Below are positions 1 to 5,733 of a stretch of 8,381 nucleotides of DNA, one piece after another. How positions within the stretch are numbered: the first letter of the stretch is position 1; every line of letters starts with the position of its first letter. The DNA is from Micavibrio sp. UBA2020. Its GTDB lineage: Bacteria; Pseudomonadota; Alphaproteobacteria; Micavibrionales; UBA2020. Under the pieces are notes generated by a model, which saw nothing but the letters and a program-made list of their open reading frames with translations, made no database searches and had not been told where the DNA came from. The stretch lies in the NCBI GenBank assembly GCA_002334985.1, contig DDBY01000069.1, forward strand, positions 437 to 8,817. Direction: 5' to 3'. A program made the translations under genes and the position numbers.

Positions 1-617
1 TCCTGAACGTATTTTTTGTCTTCGGTCTGCGCCTTGTCAAACTTATGCGTCCACTGCCCTTTGAAATAAAGGGCGGAGGCGAGGACGGCCGCGTCGTCTT
101 CTTTCAGTTCTTCCAGAACTTTCGGGATAAGGCCGTTTGTATTGTCGCCCGCCCATTTGTTGATTTTATCGACCGTCTTGGGGTTCGAAAAATCCTCGCC
201 GCTGATTTCGGCGTCGAAAGTCTTTTTCATGTCATCTGCGAAATCGTCGCGCAGCTTGATGATTTCCTGATTAACCCAGACACCGTTGGCGGTGGTCAGC
301 TCTACCTGCCCTTTGTTCGCCTTCAGAATGTCACCGTTCAGCGCGGCGTAATCGCCGGCGGCGGCATCCAGTTTGCTGCCATCCACGCCATAAAGCGCCT
401 GCGCCAGCTCTTCGCGCGTTTTGCCGTCCGCGCCCTTGGCGGCCATCGAAATCGCGGCCATGGCGTTATAGGGGGCGATGACAAGGTTATCCGCCTTGTC
501 TGCCTGATGACGCCCGACCGCTTCGGCAAAGGCCAGCGTCAGACGAATAACGTTTTTCACTTCGGGGCTGTAATGCGCGCCGTATTCTGGTTCTTGCTTG
601 CGGGATTGGCGGGTCAT
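1..617 (-). CDS. Serpin family protein, N-terminal 205 residues (cut by window edge)
   Basis: Translating the minus strand from the ATG at 615-617 stays open to the window edge, giving 205 residues of a protein that should be about 370-420 long. Serpin landmarks appear in order: helix B/shutter region at residues 44-68 (NLVIAPYNAM, then KGADGKT), strand 3A region TTANGVWVN at 108-116, the INKWAGDNTNGLIPKV block at 152-167, and the breach motif ALYFKGQW at 182-189. These are diagnostic for the family. Serpins trap serine or cysteine proteases through a C-terminal reactive-centre loop, which lies off the window, so the target protease cannot be inferred. No signal peptide is visible: the N-terminus is charged (MTRQSRKQEPEYG), so a cytoplasmic location is inferred. 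A GAAGGAG ribosome site at 628-634 fixes the start. The usual shutter serines are replaced (A48 and N51). The gene is separate from the upstream regulator gene, with its own promoter. Confidence 0.93.
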   Translation of the reverse strand, partial: MTRQSRKQEPEYGAHYSPEVKNVIRLTLAFAEAVGRHQADKADNLVIAPYNAMAAISMAAKGADGKTREELAQALYGVDGSKLDAAAGDYAALNGDILKANKGQVELTTANGVWVNQEIIKLRDDFADDMKKTFDAEISGEDFSNPKTVDKINKWAGDNTNGLIPKVLEELKEDDAAVLASALYFKGQWTHKFDKAQTEDKKYVQ

Positions 618-675
618 GGGCGGATTACTCCTTCGGATAAAAATATAAAAAACGGAAATGCGGGGGTACGCGCAG

Positions 676-704
676 GGTGTAGCACGCAAGCATAGACACG
701 TCAA
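676..704 (-). promoter_or_regulatory. Candidate sigma-70 promoter of the serpin gene
   Basis: On the minus strand TTGACG (699-704) is followed after 17 bases by TACACC (676-681). A TG one base upstream of the -10 gives an extended -10 (TGCTACACC). It lies about 60 bp upstream of the serpin ATG and downstream of the regulator's terminator, so the serpin is probably an independent transcription unit. The -35 is good and the -10 only moderate. Confidence 0.45.
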
Positions 705-737
705 CACAGGGGGGCACGCATCCCAAAAGCCCCAAAA

Positions 738-772
738 ACAAAAACGCCGGACACGAAGCCCGGCGTTTTTGT
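738..772 (-). terminator. Intrinsic terminator after the MerR-type regulator gene
   Basis: A 13-bp perfect stem (738-750 pairing with 760-772, GC core CGCCGG) encloses a 9-base loop. On the minus strand the stem runs into a U-tract (complement of the A's at 740-744 and 734-738), about 15 bases after the stop codon of the gene at 788-1303. The T-run on the other side would also allow function on the plus strand, but no plus-strand gene reads into it. Confidence 0.85.
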
Positions 773-787
773 GTTATTAAAATCGGC

Positions 788-1303
788 TTAGTCGATAAGC
801 TTGCGCATCGCGCGCAGGTCGTCGAGCATGGATTTCAGCTCGTCGCGGTTCTTTTCGACGGCGCGGGCGATGGGCGTTTCCACCTCTTCCGCACCGGAAA
901 GCTCCAGACCGTCCTGAACGCGCGCGCTCAGGTTGCCGCGCGTTACGCTCAGCAATTTCTGTACACCCTTGATGGTATAGCCTTCGCTATACAGCAGGTG
1001 GTGGATGTTTTTCAGCAAATCAACATCTTCCGGACGGTAGTAGCGACGGCCGCCACCGCGCTTGAGCGGCTTGATTTGCGTAAACTTGGTTTCCCAGAAA
1101 CGCAGAACGTGCTGTTCGACGTTCAGCTCCCCCGCGACTTCGCTGATGGTGCGGAAGGCGCCGGCGGATTTTTGCGCCGGAGCCTTCGCCTTCATCGGGC
1201 GGCGGCCGGGGATATTCTGGGTGACTTGAGGCTGGCTTTGCGTCTGCGAAACGTCATCCGTCTGGATGCCGTTCTTGGCATTCGGATTGGTAGGTGAGTT
1301 CAT
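788..1303 (-). CDS. MerR-family transcriptional regulator
   Basis: This 171-residue protein has a winged helix-turn-helix of the MerR type at residues about 50-118: [22 protein letters not shown], then [15 protein letters not shown] and the [11 protein letters not shown] wing/helix. Family knowledge: MerR proteins bind as dimers to promoters with long -10/-35 spacing. The first 48 residues are a polar Gln/Pro-rich tail, and residues 145-170 look like a short dimerising helix. There are no cysteines and no ligand-binding domain, so it is not a classical metal or drug sensor. The alphaproteobacterial gene at this locus is usually annotated only as a MerR-family regulator, and its target is unknown. 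It lies 53 bp downstream of ihfA, probably co-transcribed. An AAGGA ribosome site (1313-1317) 9 bases before the ATG supports this start. Confidence 0.9.
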   Translation of the reverse strand: MNSPTNPNAKNGIQTDDVSQTQSQPQVTQNIPGRRPMKAKAPAQKSAGAFRTISEVAGELNVEQHVLRFWETKFTQIKPLKRGGGRRYYRPEDVDLLKNIHHLLYSEGYTIKGVQKLLSVTRGNLSARVQDGLELSGAEEVETPIARAVEKNRDELKSMLDDLRAMRKLID

Positions 1304-1356
1304 GAATGAAAGTCCTTAAATACGGTTGCTTCGATGATTTTGTATTAAGGGTCGTC

Positions 1357-1683
1357 TTATTCGGCGGCGCCGGATGCGTCGGTGGAGCCTACGTTATTGA
1401 TGCGCTCTTTAAGTACGTTGCTGGCGCGGAAGGTCAAAACGCGACGCGGCAGGATAGGCACTTCTTCCCCGGTCTTGGGATTGCGGCCGATACGCTGGCG
1501 CTTGGAGCGTACCTGGAAGGTACCGAAGGAAGAGATTTTCACCATCTCCCCGCGTTCCAGCGCCTTGCAAACTTCTTCCAGCACCGTTTCCACCAGTTCG
1601 GCAGATTCGTTGCGGGACAGGCCAACCTGTTCGTAAACAGCCTGGCTGAGGTCTGCGCGGGTAATGGTCTGGTTATTGGTCAT
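1357..1683 (-). CDS. ihfA: Integration host factor alpha subunit
   Basis: This 108-residue HU/IHF-family DNA-bending protein forms the IHF heterodimer with IhfB and acts in nucleoid architecture, transcription, recombination and replication. The N-terminal helices ([20 protein letters not shown]) are followed by the dimer core and [27 protein letters not shown] split across residues 49-75, where Pro69 in the RNPKTG arm is the intercalating proline. The C-terminus [16 protein letters not shown] fits IhfA, with a short Ala/Ser tail. An in-frame upstream start at 1713 would add ten residues, but I prefer the ATG at 1681-1683. It has a GAGG ribosome site 8 bases upstream, matches family length better, and the longer start would precede the predicted transcription start. 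It follows fabH after a 141-bp gap with its own promoter. Alpha rather than beta or HU is inferred from the RNPKTGE-type arm and the locus. Confidence 0.93.
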   Translation of the reverse strand: MTNNQTITRADLSQAVYEQVGLSRNESAELVETVLEEVCKALERGEMVKISSFGTFQVRSKRQRIGRNPKTGEEVPILPRRVLTFRASNVLKERINNVGSTDASGAAE

Positions 1684-1702
1684 TGAATGCACCTCGCTCT
1701 TG

Positions 1703-1726
1703 GTGAATCTCACGGTAATGATTCAC
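1703..1726. repeat. Inverted repeat with GANTC sites over the ihfA promoter
   Basis: Perfect 7-bp arms GTGAATC (1703-1709) and GATTCAC (1720-1726) flank a 10-bp spacer containing the candidate -10 of ihfA. Each arm holds a GANTC sequence (1705-1709 and 1720-1724), the CcrM methylation target in many Alphaproteobacteria. The arms are 17 bp apart centre to centre. It could be an operator, a methylation-sensitive element, or chance. Confidence 0.5.
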
Positions 1727-1740
1727 ATTTCATTAGTCAA
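1712..1740 (-). promoter_or_regulatory. Candidate sigma-70 promoter of ihfA
   Basis: Minus-strand TTGACT (1735-1740) and TACCGT (1712-1717) are separated by 17 bases, placing transcription start near 1705 and leaving a leader of about 22 bases. The -35 is strong and the -10 weak, which may imply an activator. An inverted repeat carrying two GANTC sites overlaps the -10. Confidence 0.45.
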
Positions 1741-1788
1741 TACAAAGAGTTGAAGCTGTCAGTTAGAGTAAATAAACCGTTCAAAACA

Positions 1789-1812
1789 CCGCCCATTAAA
1801 GGGTTTGGGCGG
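1789..1812 (-). terminator. Terminator-like hairpin after fabH
   Basis: A 7-bp GC stem CCGCCCA (1789-1795) pairs with TGGGCGG (1806-1812) across a 10-base loop, 13 bases after the fabH stop. On the minus strand it is followed by TGTTTTG, a poor U-tract, so termination is probably partial. Together with the ihfA promoter just downstream it suggests that ihfA is at least partly uncoupled from plsX-fabH. Confidence 0.45.
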
Positions 1813-1824
1813 AGTCGCTGAAAA

Positions 1825-2802
1825 TCACCACCGCGCAAGCGCGGCGCCCCATGTGAGCCCCCCGCCCATGGCTTCCATGAGAATCAGATCACCGCGCCGG
1901 ATTCGGCCATCTTCAACCGCCGTTGCAAGCGCGAGGGGAATCGACGCCGCCGATGTATTGCCGTGGTCTTGCACGGTCACAACGACTTTTTCGGGGGAAA
2001 GATTCAGTTTTTCCGCCGTCGCGTCGATGATGCGGCGGTTGGCCTGATGCGGCACCAGCCAGTTGACATCGGCGGGGCTGACGCCGCTCGCTTCCATCGC
2101 TTCGACAATCGCCTCGCTCATACGCGTGACCGCATTCCGGAAAACTTCTTTACCGTTCATGCGTACATGGCCGACGCTACGCGTGCTGGACGGGCCGCCA
2201 TCGACATAAAGCAGGTCGCGCTTCGCCCCTTCGGAATGCAAATGCGTGGTCAGAATGCCGCGGTCGGTTTTATCGCCTTTGCCCGCGTCCGACGCCTCGA
2301 GCACCACAGCGCCAGCGCCATCACCGAACAGCACGCAGGTCGTGCGGTCATCCCAATCGAGAAGCCGTGTGAAATGTTCCGCACCAATCACCAGCGCGCG
2401 GTTAATCTGTCCGGATTTGATGAAGTTATCGGCCGTTGATAAAGCATAGATGAAGCCGGAGCACACGGCCTGAATGTCAAAGGCAAATCCGCGGTCGCCC
2501 ATGCCGATATTATCCTGCACGGTGACTGCCGTTGCGGGAAACGTCTGGTCGGGCGTGGTCGTGGCGAGGAAAATCGCGTCGATATCGCTGCCATTCAAAC
2601 CTGCGGCTTTCAGCGCTTTTTCAGCGGCGCGCGTCGCCATGTCCGATGTCTTTTCACCCTCGCCCGCCATGTGGCGTTTGCGAATGCCGGTGCGCTGCGT
2701 AATCCACTCATCCGTGGTGTCAACAAGCTTGGCAAGGTCATTGTTTGTCAAAAATTTTTCCGGCAGGTACGAACCGCAGGACAGCATCACGGAACGGCGC
2801 AT
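1825..2802 (-). CDS. fabH: Beta-ketoacyl-ACP synthase III
   Basis: This 325-residue cytoplasmic enzyme starts type II fatty-acid synthesis by condensing acetyl-CoA with malonyl-ACP. The catalytic triad is intact: Cys114 in QAVCSGF, His252 in VPHQANRRI and Asn282 in DHGNTSAAS. The N-terminus [18 protein letters not shown] with [10 protein letters not shown] (31-40), and the C-terminal [14 protein letters not shown] (309-322), are standard for FabH, and length is normal. The start codon overlaps the plsX stop by one base (TAATG on the minus strand). A GGAGGA-type ribosome site lies inside the end of plsX, so translation is probably coupled. PlsX and FabH act at neighbouring steps of membrane-lipid supply. 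Acyl-chain preference cannot be read from sequence. Confidence 0.97.
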   Translation of the reverse strand: MRRSVMLSCGSYLPEKFLTNNDLAKLVDTTDEWITQRTGIRKRHMAGEGEKTSDMATRAAEKALKAAGLNGSDIDAIFLATTTPDQTFPATAVTVQDNIGMGDRGFAFDIQAVCSGFIYALSTADNFIKSGQINRALVIGAEHFTRLLDWDDRTTCVLFGDGAGAVVLEASDAGKGDKTDRGILTTHLHSEGAKRDLLYVDGGPSSTRSVGHVRMNGKEVFRNAVTRMSEAIVEAMEASGVSPADVNWLVPHQANRRIIDATAEKLNLSPEKVVVTVQDHGNTSAASIPLALATAVEDGRIRRGDLILMEAMGGGLTWGAALARW

Positions 2803-3914
2803 TATCCCTCCTCCCCCGCCAGACGGGCAGGCGCTTCGGCCGCTGCGGCAGGACGCAGCGCATCCGCGCCGAGGCGCTGAAGTTCTGCTTCAACTTTTGC
2901 ATTGAACTTGTTGGCGGCAAGGCCGGCGGCGACGCCAATCGCGTTTGAAAAACCGATACCGTCGGTACCGCCATGACTTTTGATGCAAAGACCTTTCAGC
3001 CCCAGCAGGCTGGCGCCGTTGTAGTAACGCGGGTCGATGCGTTTGGAAAAAGTTTTCATCGGGCGATAGCAAAGCAGCAAACCGGGCGCGGCAAGCAACA
3101 ACCCCAGCTTGACCATCCACGAAGATTTCAGCGCTTCCTTCACCATGCCCTTGATAAGCCGTGCGGTGCCTTCAATCGTTTTCAAGGTCACGTTGCCGGT
3201 GAAACCGTCGGTGACAATCACATCGAAAGCGCCCGTGCCGATATCATCGCCTTCGGCGAAGCCTTTATAAATACCGGGCAGTTTTGCCTTGGACAAAAGC
3301 TCGGCACTTTCTTTCACCAGCTCGCTGCCCTTCATGGCTTCGGAGCCGATGTTGAGAATACCGATTTGCGGCTGCGCGATACCGAAAGTCTCGCGCGAAA
3401 AAACGCCGCCAAGCACCGCGAATTCCAAAAGATTATAAGGGTCGCATTCCGCATTCGCGCCAAGGTCGAGCAAGACCGTCCCCTTGCCCGCGATACGCGT
3501 CGGCAAGAAGGTCGCAATCGCAGGGCGGTGAATACCCGGCATCACTTTCAGGCTAAATTTGGCCATCGCCATCAAGGCGCCCGTGTTACCGGCGGAAACG
3601 ACACAATCGGCTTCACCCTTCGCAACCGCATCGATGGCAAGGCGCATGGAAGAATTGCGCCCCGTGCGCAAAACCTGCCCCGGCTTGTCTTCGGCAGTTA
3701 CGCGGTCGGGCGTATGGCGGATTTCAAGAACATCGGCAAGCCCCGCGTATTCCGCCACGATGGGGCGGATTTGCGCTTCGTCGCCAAAAACGATGAAGCG
3801 CGCGGACGGAAACTGTCCACGCGCAATATGTGCCCCTTCGATAACAATTCGCGGGGCATGGTCGCCCCCCATACCATCGAGGGAGATGACGAGGTTATGT
3901 TGTTGCTGATGCAA
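2802..3914 (-). CDS. plsX: Phosphate acyltransferase PlsX (TTG start)
   Basis: This 370-residue peripheral membrane enzyme converts acyl-ACP and phosphate to acyl-phosphate, the donor for PlsY in phosphatidic-acid synthesis. Hallmarks are [12 protein letters not shown] (10-21), [13 protein letters not shown] near 108-120, [12 protein letters not shown] in the middle, [13 protein letters not shown], and [12 protein letters not shown] near the C-terminus. The last 20 or so residues are an Ala-rich tail longer than in minimal homologues. The start is TTG at 3912-3914: no ATG occurs before the conserved ISLDGMGG block, an AGAGG ribosome site lies about 6 bases upstream, and the resulting N-terminus has family-like length. 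It is 97 bp downstream of rpmF and overlaps fabH by one base. The rare start codon and the preceding hairpins may lower its output relative to L32. Confidence 0.96.
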   Translation of the reverse strand: MHQQQHNLVISLDGMGGDHAPRIVIEGAHIARGQFPSARFIVFGDEAQIRPIVAEYAGLADVLEIRHTPDRVTAEDKPGQVLRTGRNSSMRLAIDAVAKGEADCVVSAGNTGALMAMAKFSLKVMPGIHRPAIATFLPTRIAGKGTVLLDLGANAECDPYNLLEFAVLGGVFSRETFGIAQPQIGILNIGSEAMKGSELVKESAELLSKAKLPGIYKGFAEGDDIGTGAFDVIVTDGFTGNVTLKTIEGTARLIKGMVKEALKSSWMVKLGLLLAAPGLLLCYRPMKTFSKRIDPRYYNGASLLGLKGLCIKSHGGTDGIGFSNAIGVAAGLAANKFNAKVEAELQRLGADALRPAAAAEAPARLAGEEG

Positions 3915-3935
3915 AACCGGCCTCTGATATCGTTC

Positions 3936-3954
3936 CGCCGCAAAGAGAGCGGCG
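3936..3954 (-). other. GC hairpin just upstream of plsX
   Basis: CGCCGC (3936-3941) pairs perfectly with GCGGCG (3949-3954) across a 7-base loop. It is 21 bases upstream of the plsX TTG and close to its ribosome site, without a U-tract. It may influence mRNA processing or initiation. Found by eye and not folded computationally. Confidence 0.4.
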
Positions 3955-3970
3955 CCGCAGGCGGTAAAAG

Positions 3971-4003
3971 GGCGGGACGGCGCAGAAGGCGCCTGTACCC
4001 GCC
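3971..4003 (-). terminator. Hairpin plus short U-run between rpmF and plsX (possible attenuator)
   Basis: An outer 6-bp stem GGCGGG (3971-3976) / CCCGCC (3998-4003) and an inner 5-bp stem GGCGC (3979-3983) / GCGCC (3989-3993) are separated by a small asymmetric internal loop. On the minus strand the hairpin is followed by CTTTTA. It begins 8 bases after the rpmF stop. The short U-run suggests partial termination, allowing high L32 with lower plsX-fabH expression. Confidence 0.45.
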
Positions 4004-4011
4004 ACTATGAT

Positions 4012-4188
4012 TTAGTCGATATCGATGACTTGTTCGCCCTTGTACATGCCCGTTTTCAGGCAGACGTGGTGCGGACGAACCATTTCGCCGGTCTTTTTGT
4101 CTTCAACAGCCGTCGGTGCGGACAGCGCATGGTGCGAACGGCGCATGTTGCGGCGGGATTTGGAAGTTTTCTTCTTGGGAACAGCCAT
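4012..4188 (-). CDS. rpmF: 50S ribosomal protein L32 (bL32)
   Basis: This 58-residue ORF reads [20 protein letters not shown] and continues with [20 protein letters not shown] and [18 protein letters not shown]. It is an unmistakable bacterial L32, a component of the large ribosomal subunit near the peptidyl-transferase region. The zinc-ribbon CxxC pairs found in some lineages are absent and only one Cys remains (residue 43), as expected for the non-zinc form. It sits between yceD and plsX, the usual order. The ribosome site is weak (AAAGAG, 4196-4201) and overlaps the end of a possible small upstream ORF, whose stop is 6 bases before this ATG. Confidence 0.97.
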   Translation of the reverse strand: MAVPKKKTSKSRRNMRRSHHALSAPTAVEDKKTGEMVRPHHVCLKTGMYKGEQVIDID

Positions 4189-4194
4189 GGCTTG

Positions 4195-4275
4195 TTACTC
4201 TTTCTGTCGTATAAATTCCGAATTCTTGTGCTTTCGCTTTTTCTCGCGCTTGCGCGCAAAGCCCTTGGCAGCCAT
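4195..4275 (-). CDS. Possible 26-residue basic small ORF upstream of rpmF
   Basis: From ATG at 4273-4275 to TAA at 4195-4197 the minus strand encodes a very basic peptide: it begins MAAKGFARKREKKRKHKN and ends in FIRQKE, with 11 Lys/Arg in 26 residues. Its last two codons and stop (AAA GAG TAA) form the rpmF ribosome site, so if translated it would couple to L32. Against it, no clear ribosome site precedes its ATG, the gene is very short, and I recognise no family. It could be a leader peptide, a small ribosome-associated protein, or chance. No function is proposed. Confidence 0.3.
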   Translation of the reverse strand: MAAKGFARKREKKRKHKNSEFIRQKE

Positions 4276-4344
4276 AAGGCCGTTCAGGCGCAGGGGTCAT
4301 TACATAACGAAAAAGACCTGCAGGCGCAAGAAAAATCAGCCTGA

Positions 4345-4372
4345 TTCATACCCTTTTTGGCGGATTTTACAA
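4345..4372 (-). promoter_or_regulatory. Candidate promoter for rpmF-plsX-fabH
   Basis: Minus-strand TTGTAA (4367-4372) and TATGAA (4345-4350), four of six consensus matches each, are 16 bases apart in the 233-bp yceD-rpmF gap. The gap would otherwise be long for a simple operon junction. A GATTC (GANTC) at 4343-4347 overlaps the -10. The rest of the gap holds only a short CCGCC/GGCGG hairpin (4403-4415), without a U-tract, and the small ORF. Confidence 0.35.
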
Positions 4373-4421
4373 GTAAAAAGGCTGCCCTCTTTCGCCCCTG
4401 CCCCGCCCAAGGCGGCTGATT

Positions 4422-4985
4422 TTATTCGCCTTTTTGCTCTTTATCGCCTTTCAACGCCTCAAGCGCCTGAAAAGGATTGGCTTTTTTGGGCTGGCCATTG
4501 GCCTGCATCTGCGCGGCCAGACTGACACCCGGAGCACGCGGATACGGGTCCAGCTCCAGCGACAGGTACTGCGCGACGACCTCGCCTAGGTCAATCATGC
4601 CATTATGCACCATCTCCGCCGCGTCGAGGTCATCGTCGAGGGTGAAGGAGATTTCCTCGCGCGCCTTCTCCGCATCTTCGGTGAAATAGGTGTCGAACTG
4701 CCCATCGACATGGCCATGCACGTCCTGCAAAGACACCACACAGGCCTGCACCACATCGGCGCTGAATTTACCTTCGATGCGCACGGCCGTGCCGCCGGGT
4801 ACACGGCGGATGGCCAATTCAGCCGTAAATTTCTTGAGACTGCGCAGGTCGAAACGCGCGGCAAGCGCCGCCTCTTCCTCGGCCGACGGGCTGAGCGTTT
4901 CCTTGCGGATTTTATCAGGCGCGATGCCTTCGATGGCAATCAGGCGGGAAAATTCGGGCTTGTGGTGCGGGGCTTGGGCTGTCAT
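4422..4985 (-). CDS. yceD: YceD/DUF177 family protein, large-subunit rRNA accumulation factor
   Basis: This 187-residue soluble protein is of the DUF177 family, whose members are linked to 23S rRNA accumulation; the detailed mechanism is not established. Visible family features are a beta-rich first half (ELAIRRVPGGTAVRIEGKFS, 56-75), the central VQACVVSLQDV (79-89, single Cys82), an acidic stretch with FTLDDDLD (114-121), and the conserved IDLGEVVAQYLSLELDPYPR (131-150) followed by PFQALEALK (171-179). Length is typical. It is directly upstream of rpmF, the association conserved in most bacteria. It is divergent from bamE across 154 bp. No clear ribosome site precedes the ATG at 4983-4985. 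A perfect TATAAT exists on this strand at 5061-5066 but without a recognisable -35. Confidence 0.92.
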   Translation of the reverse strand: MTAQAPHHKPEFSRLIAIEGIAPDKIRKETLSPSAEEEAALAARFDLRSLKKFTAELAIRRVPGGTAVRIEGKFSADVVQACVVSLQDVHGHVDGQFDTYFTEDAEKAREEISFTLDDDLDAAEMVHNGMIDLGEVVAQYLSLELDPYPRAPGVSLAAQMQANGQPKKANPFQALEALKGDKEQKGE

Positions 4986-5079
4986 GGGAAACCGTTTTCA
5001 ATAACACTGTCAAAGCGCAAGCTTTTACATCATTTCACGCGAAAAACAAAGGATTTCCTTATTATAACGCCCCATTATC

Positions 5080-5108
5080 TTGCACCTTTACCGGCAAATG
5101 CGTATAAA
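5080..5108 (+). promoter_or_regulatory. Sigma-70 promoter of bamE
   Basis: TTGCAC (5080-5085) and TATAAA (5103-5108) are separated by exactly 17 bases, the best promoter match in the window. Transcription start is predicted near 5115, leaving a leader of about 25 bases before the ATG at 5140. This also rules out initiating bamE upstream of that ATG. Confidence 0.7.
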
Positions 5109-5139
5109 ATCAGGCTCCAAGCGTTTATCAGAGGCTGTC

Positions 5140-5622
5140 ATGACCACGACCCCCTTTCAAAAAGCCCTTTTGCTGACGGGTGCCGCCCTTTTGGTGTGCG
5201 ACCTTGCCGCCTGCACCCCGCGCGTTGCCACGCGCGGCAATCTGCTGACGCAAGCTAAAATCGCCGAACTGCAACCCGAAACATCCCTGCGCGCCGATGT
5301 GCAGCGCGTCTGGGGCCCGCCGTCCGCCGTGTCGCCTTTTGACGACAAAACATGGTACTACATCGGCGAAGTCGTTTCGCAAAAAGGCATCTTCGCCCCC
5401 GAAGTGCAGGAACGCAAAGTCGTCAAAGTCCATTTCGACGACATGGGCGCGGTGACCGAGGTTGCAATGCTCGACCCCGCGCAGGCACGCGACATCGAAT
5501 ACGCTTCGCGCCGCACGCCCACGGCCGGCCGCGAATTTACCGCCTTCGAACAGTTCATCGGCAACCTTGGCCGTTTCAACCAAAACGTCGATAACAAACC
5601 GGGCGCCAGCATTCCGAAATAA
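5140..5622 (+). CDS. bamE: Outer-membrane assembly lipoprotein BamE (SmpA/OmlA family)
   Basis: This 160-residue lipoprotein has a signal peptide (KALLLTGAALLV core) ending in lipobox LAAC, with Cys25 as the lipidated residue. The following Thr is compatible with outer-membrane sorting. The SmpA/OmlA fold follows: ETSLRADVQRVWGPPSAVSPF (47-67, the GxP turn), DKTWYYIGEV (69-78), then the strand ERKVVKVHFDDMGAVTEV. The C-terminal tail from about 112 is polar and probably flexible. BamE is an accessory subunit of the BamA complex that inserts beta-barrel proteins. The ATG at 5140 has AGAGG 5 bases upstream. An upstream TTG in frame at 5080 is rejected because it lies in the -35 element. It is divergent from yceD, as in other Alphaproteobacteria, and convergent with hppA. 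Confidence 0.93.
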   Translation: MTTTPFQKALLLTGAALLVCDLAACTPRVATRGNLLTQAKIAELQPETSLRADVQRVWGPPSAVSPFDDKTWYYIGEVVSQKGIFAPEVQERKVVKVHFDDMGAVTEVAMLDPAQARDIEYASRRTPTAGREFTAFEQFIGNLGRFNQNVDNKPGASIPK

Positions 5623-5675
5623 TCCTACCTGCGCTTGACTGACTCGTCACCCGACGCGACTGGTCTTCAGATACA

Positions 5676-5707
5676 AAAAACCCCCTTCGTTTCCGAAGGG
5701 GGTTTTT
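5676..5707. terminator. Bidirectional intrinsic terminator between bamE and hppA
   Basis: A 14-bp perfect stem (5676-5689 with 5694-5707; core CCCCCTTCG / CGAAGGGGG) closes a 4-base loop. The A-run on one side and T-run on the other give U-tracts in both directions. It lies 54 bases after the bamE stop and 27 bases after the hppA stop (5734), so it serves both convergent genes. Confidence 0.9.
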
Positions 5708-5733
5708 GTTGTCGCGTAACTTACGCGGACGGA

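Noticed and set aside
674..681. GGGTGTAGC-like string resembling the 5' end of a tRNA (a tRNA-Pro gene often lies near merR in Alphaproteobacteria)
   Set aside because: No D-arm, anticodon arm or T-arm follows on either strand; the stretch is better explained as the serpin -10 region.
45..695. A 216-codon open frame on the plus strand at the left edge
   Set aside because: The minus strand of the same stretch encodes an unmistakable serpin with ribosome site and promoter; the plus frame has no family features.
2973..4010. A 345-codon open frame on the plus strand, antisense to plsX and the rpmF-plsX gap
   Set aside because: Low-complexity basic product without recognisable family features, fully explained as antisense of plsX.
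4103..4300. A 65-codon minus-strand frame overlapping rpmF and its upstream region
   Set aside because: It runs through rpmF in another frame and its C-terminal part is simply frame-shifted L32 sequence; the L32 frame is certain.
4401..4421. CCGCC-CAA-GGCGG hairpin just after yceD, considered as a terminator
   Set aside because: Only a 5-bp stem followed by G-rich sequence on the minus strand with no U-tract, so it is not a convincing terminator.
5061..5066. Perfect TATAAT on the minus strand as a yceD promoter
   Set aside because: No -35-like hexamer at 16-18 bases upstream, and the implied leader is about 70 bases; kept only as a remark in the yceD entry.
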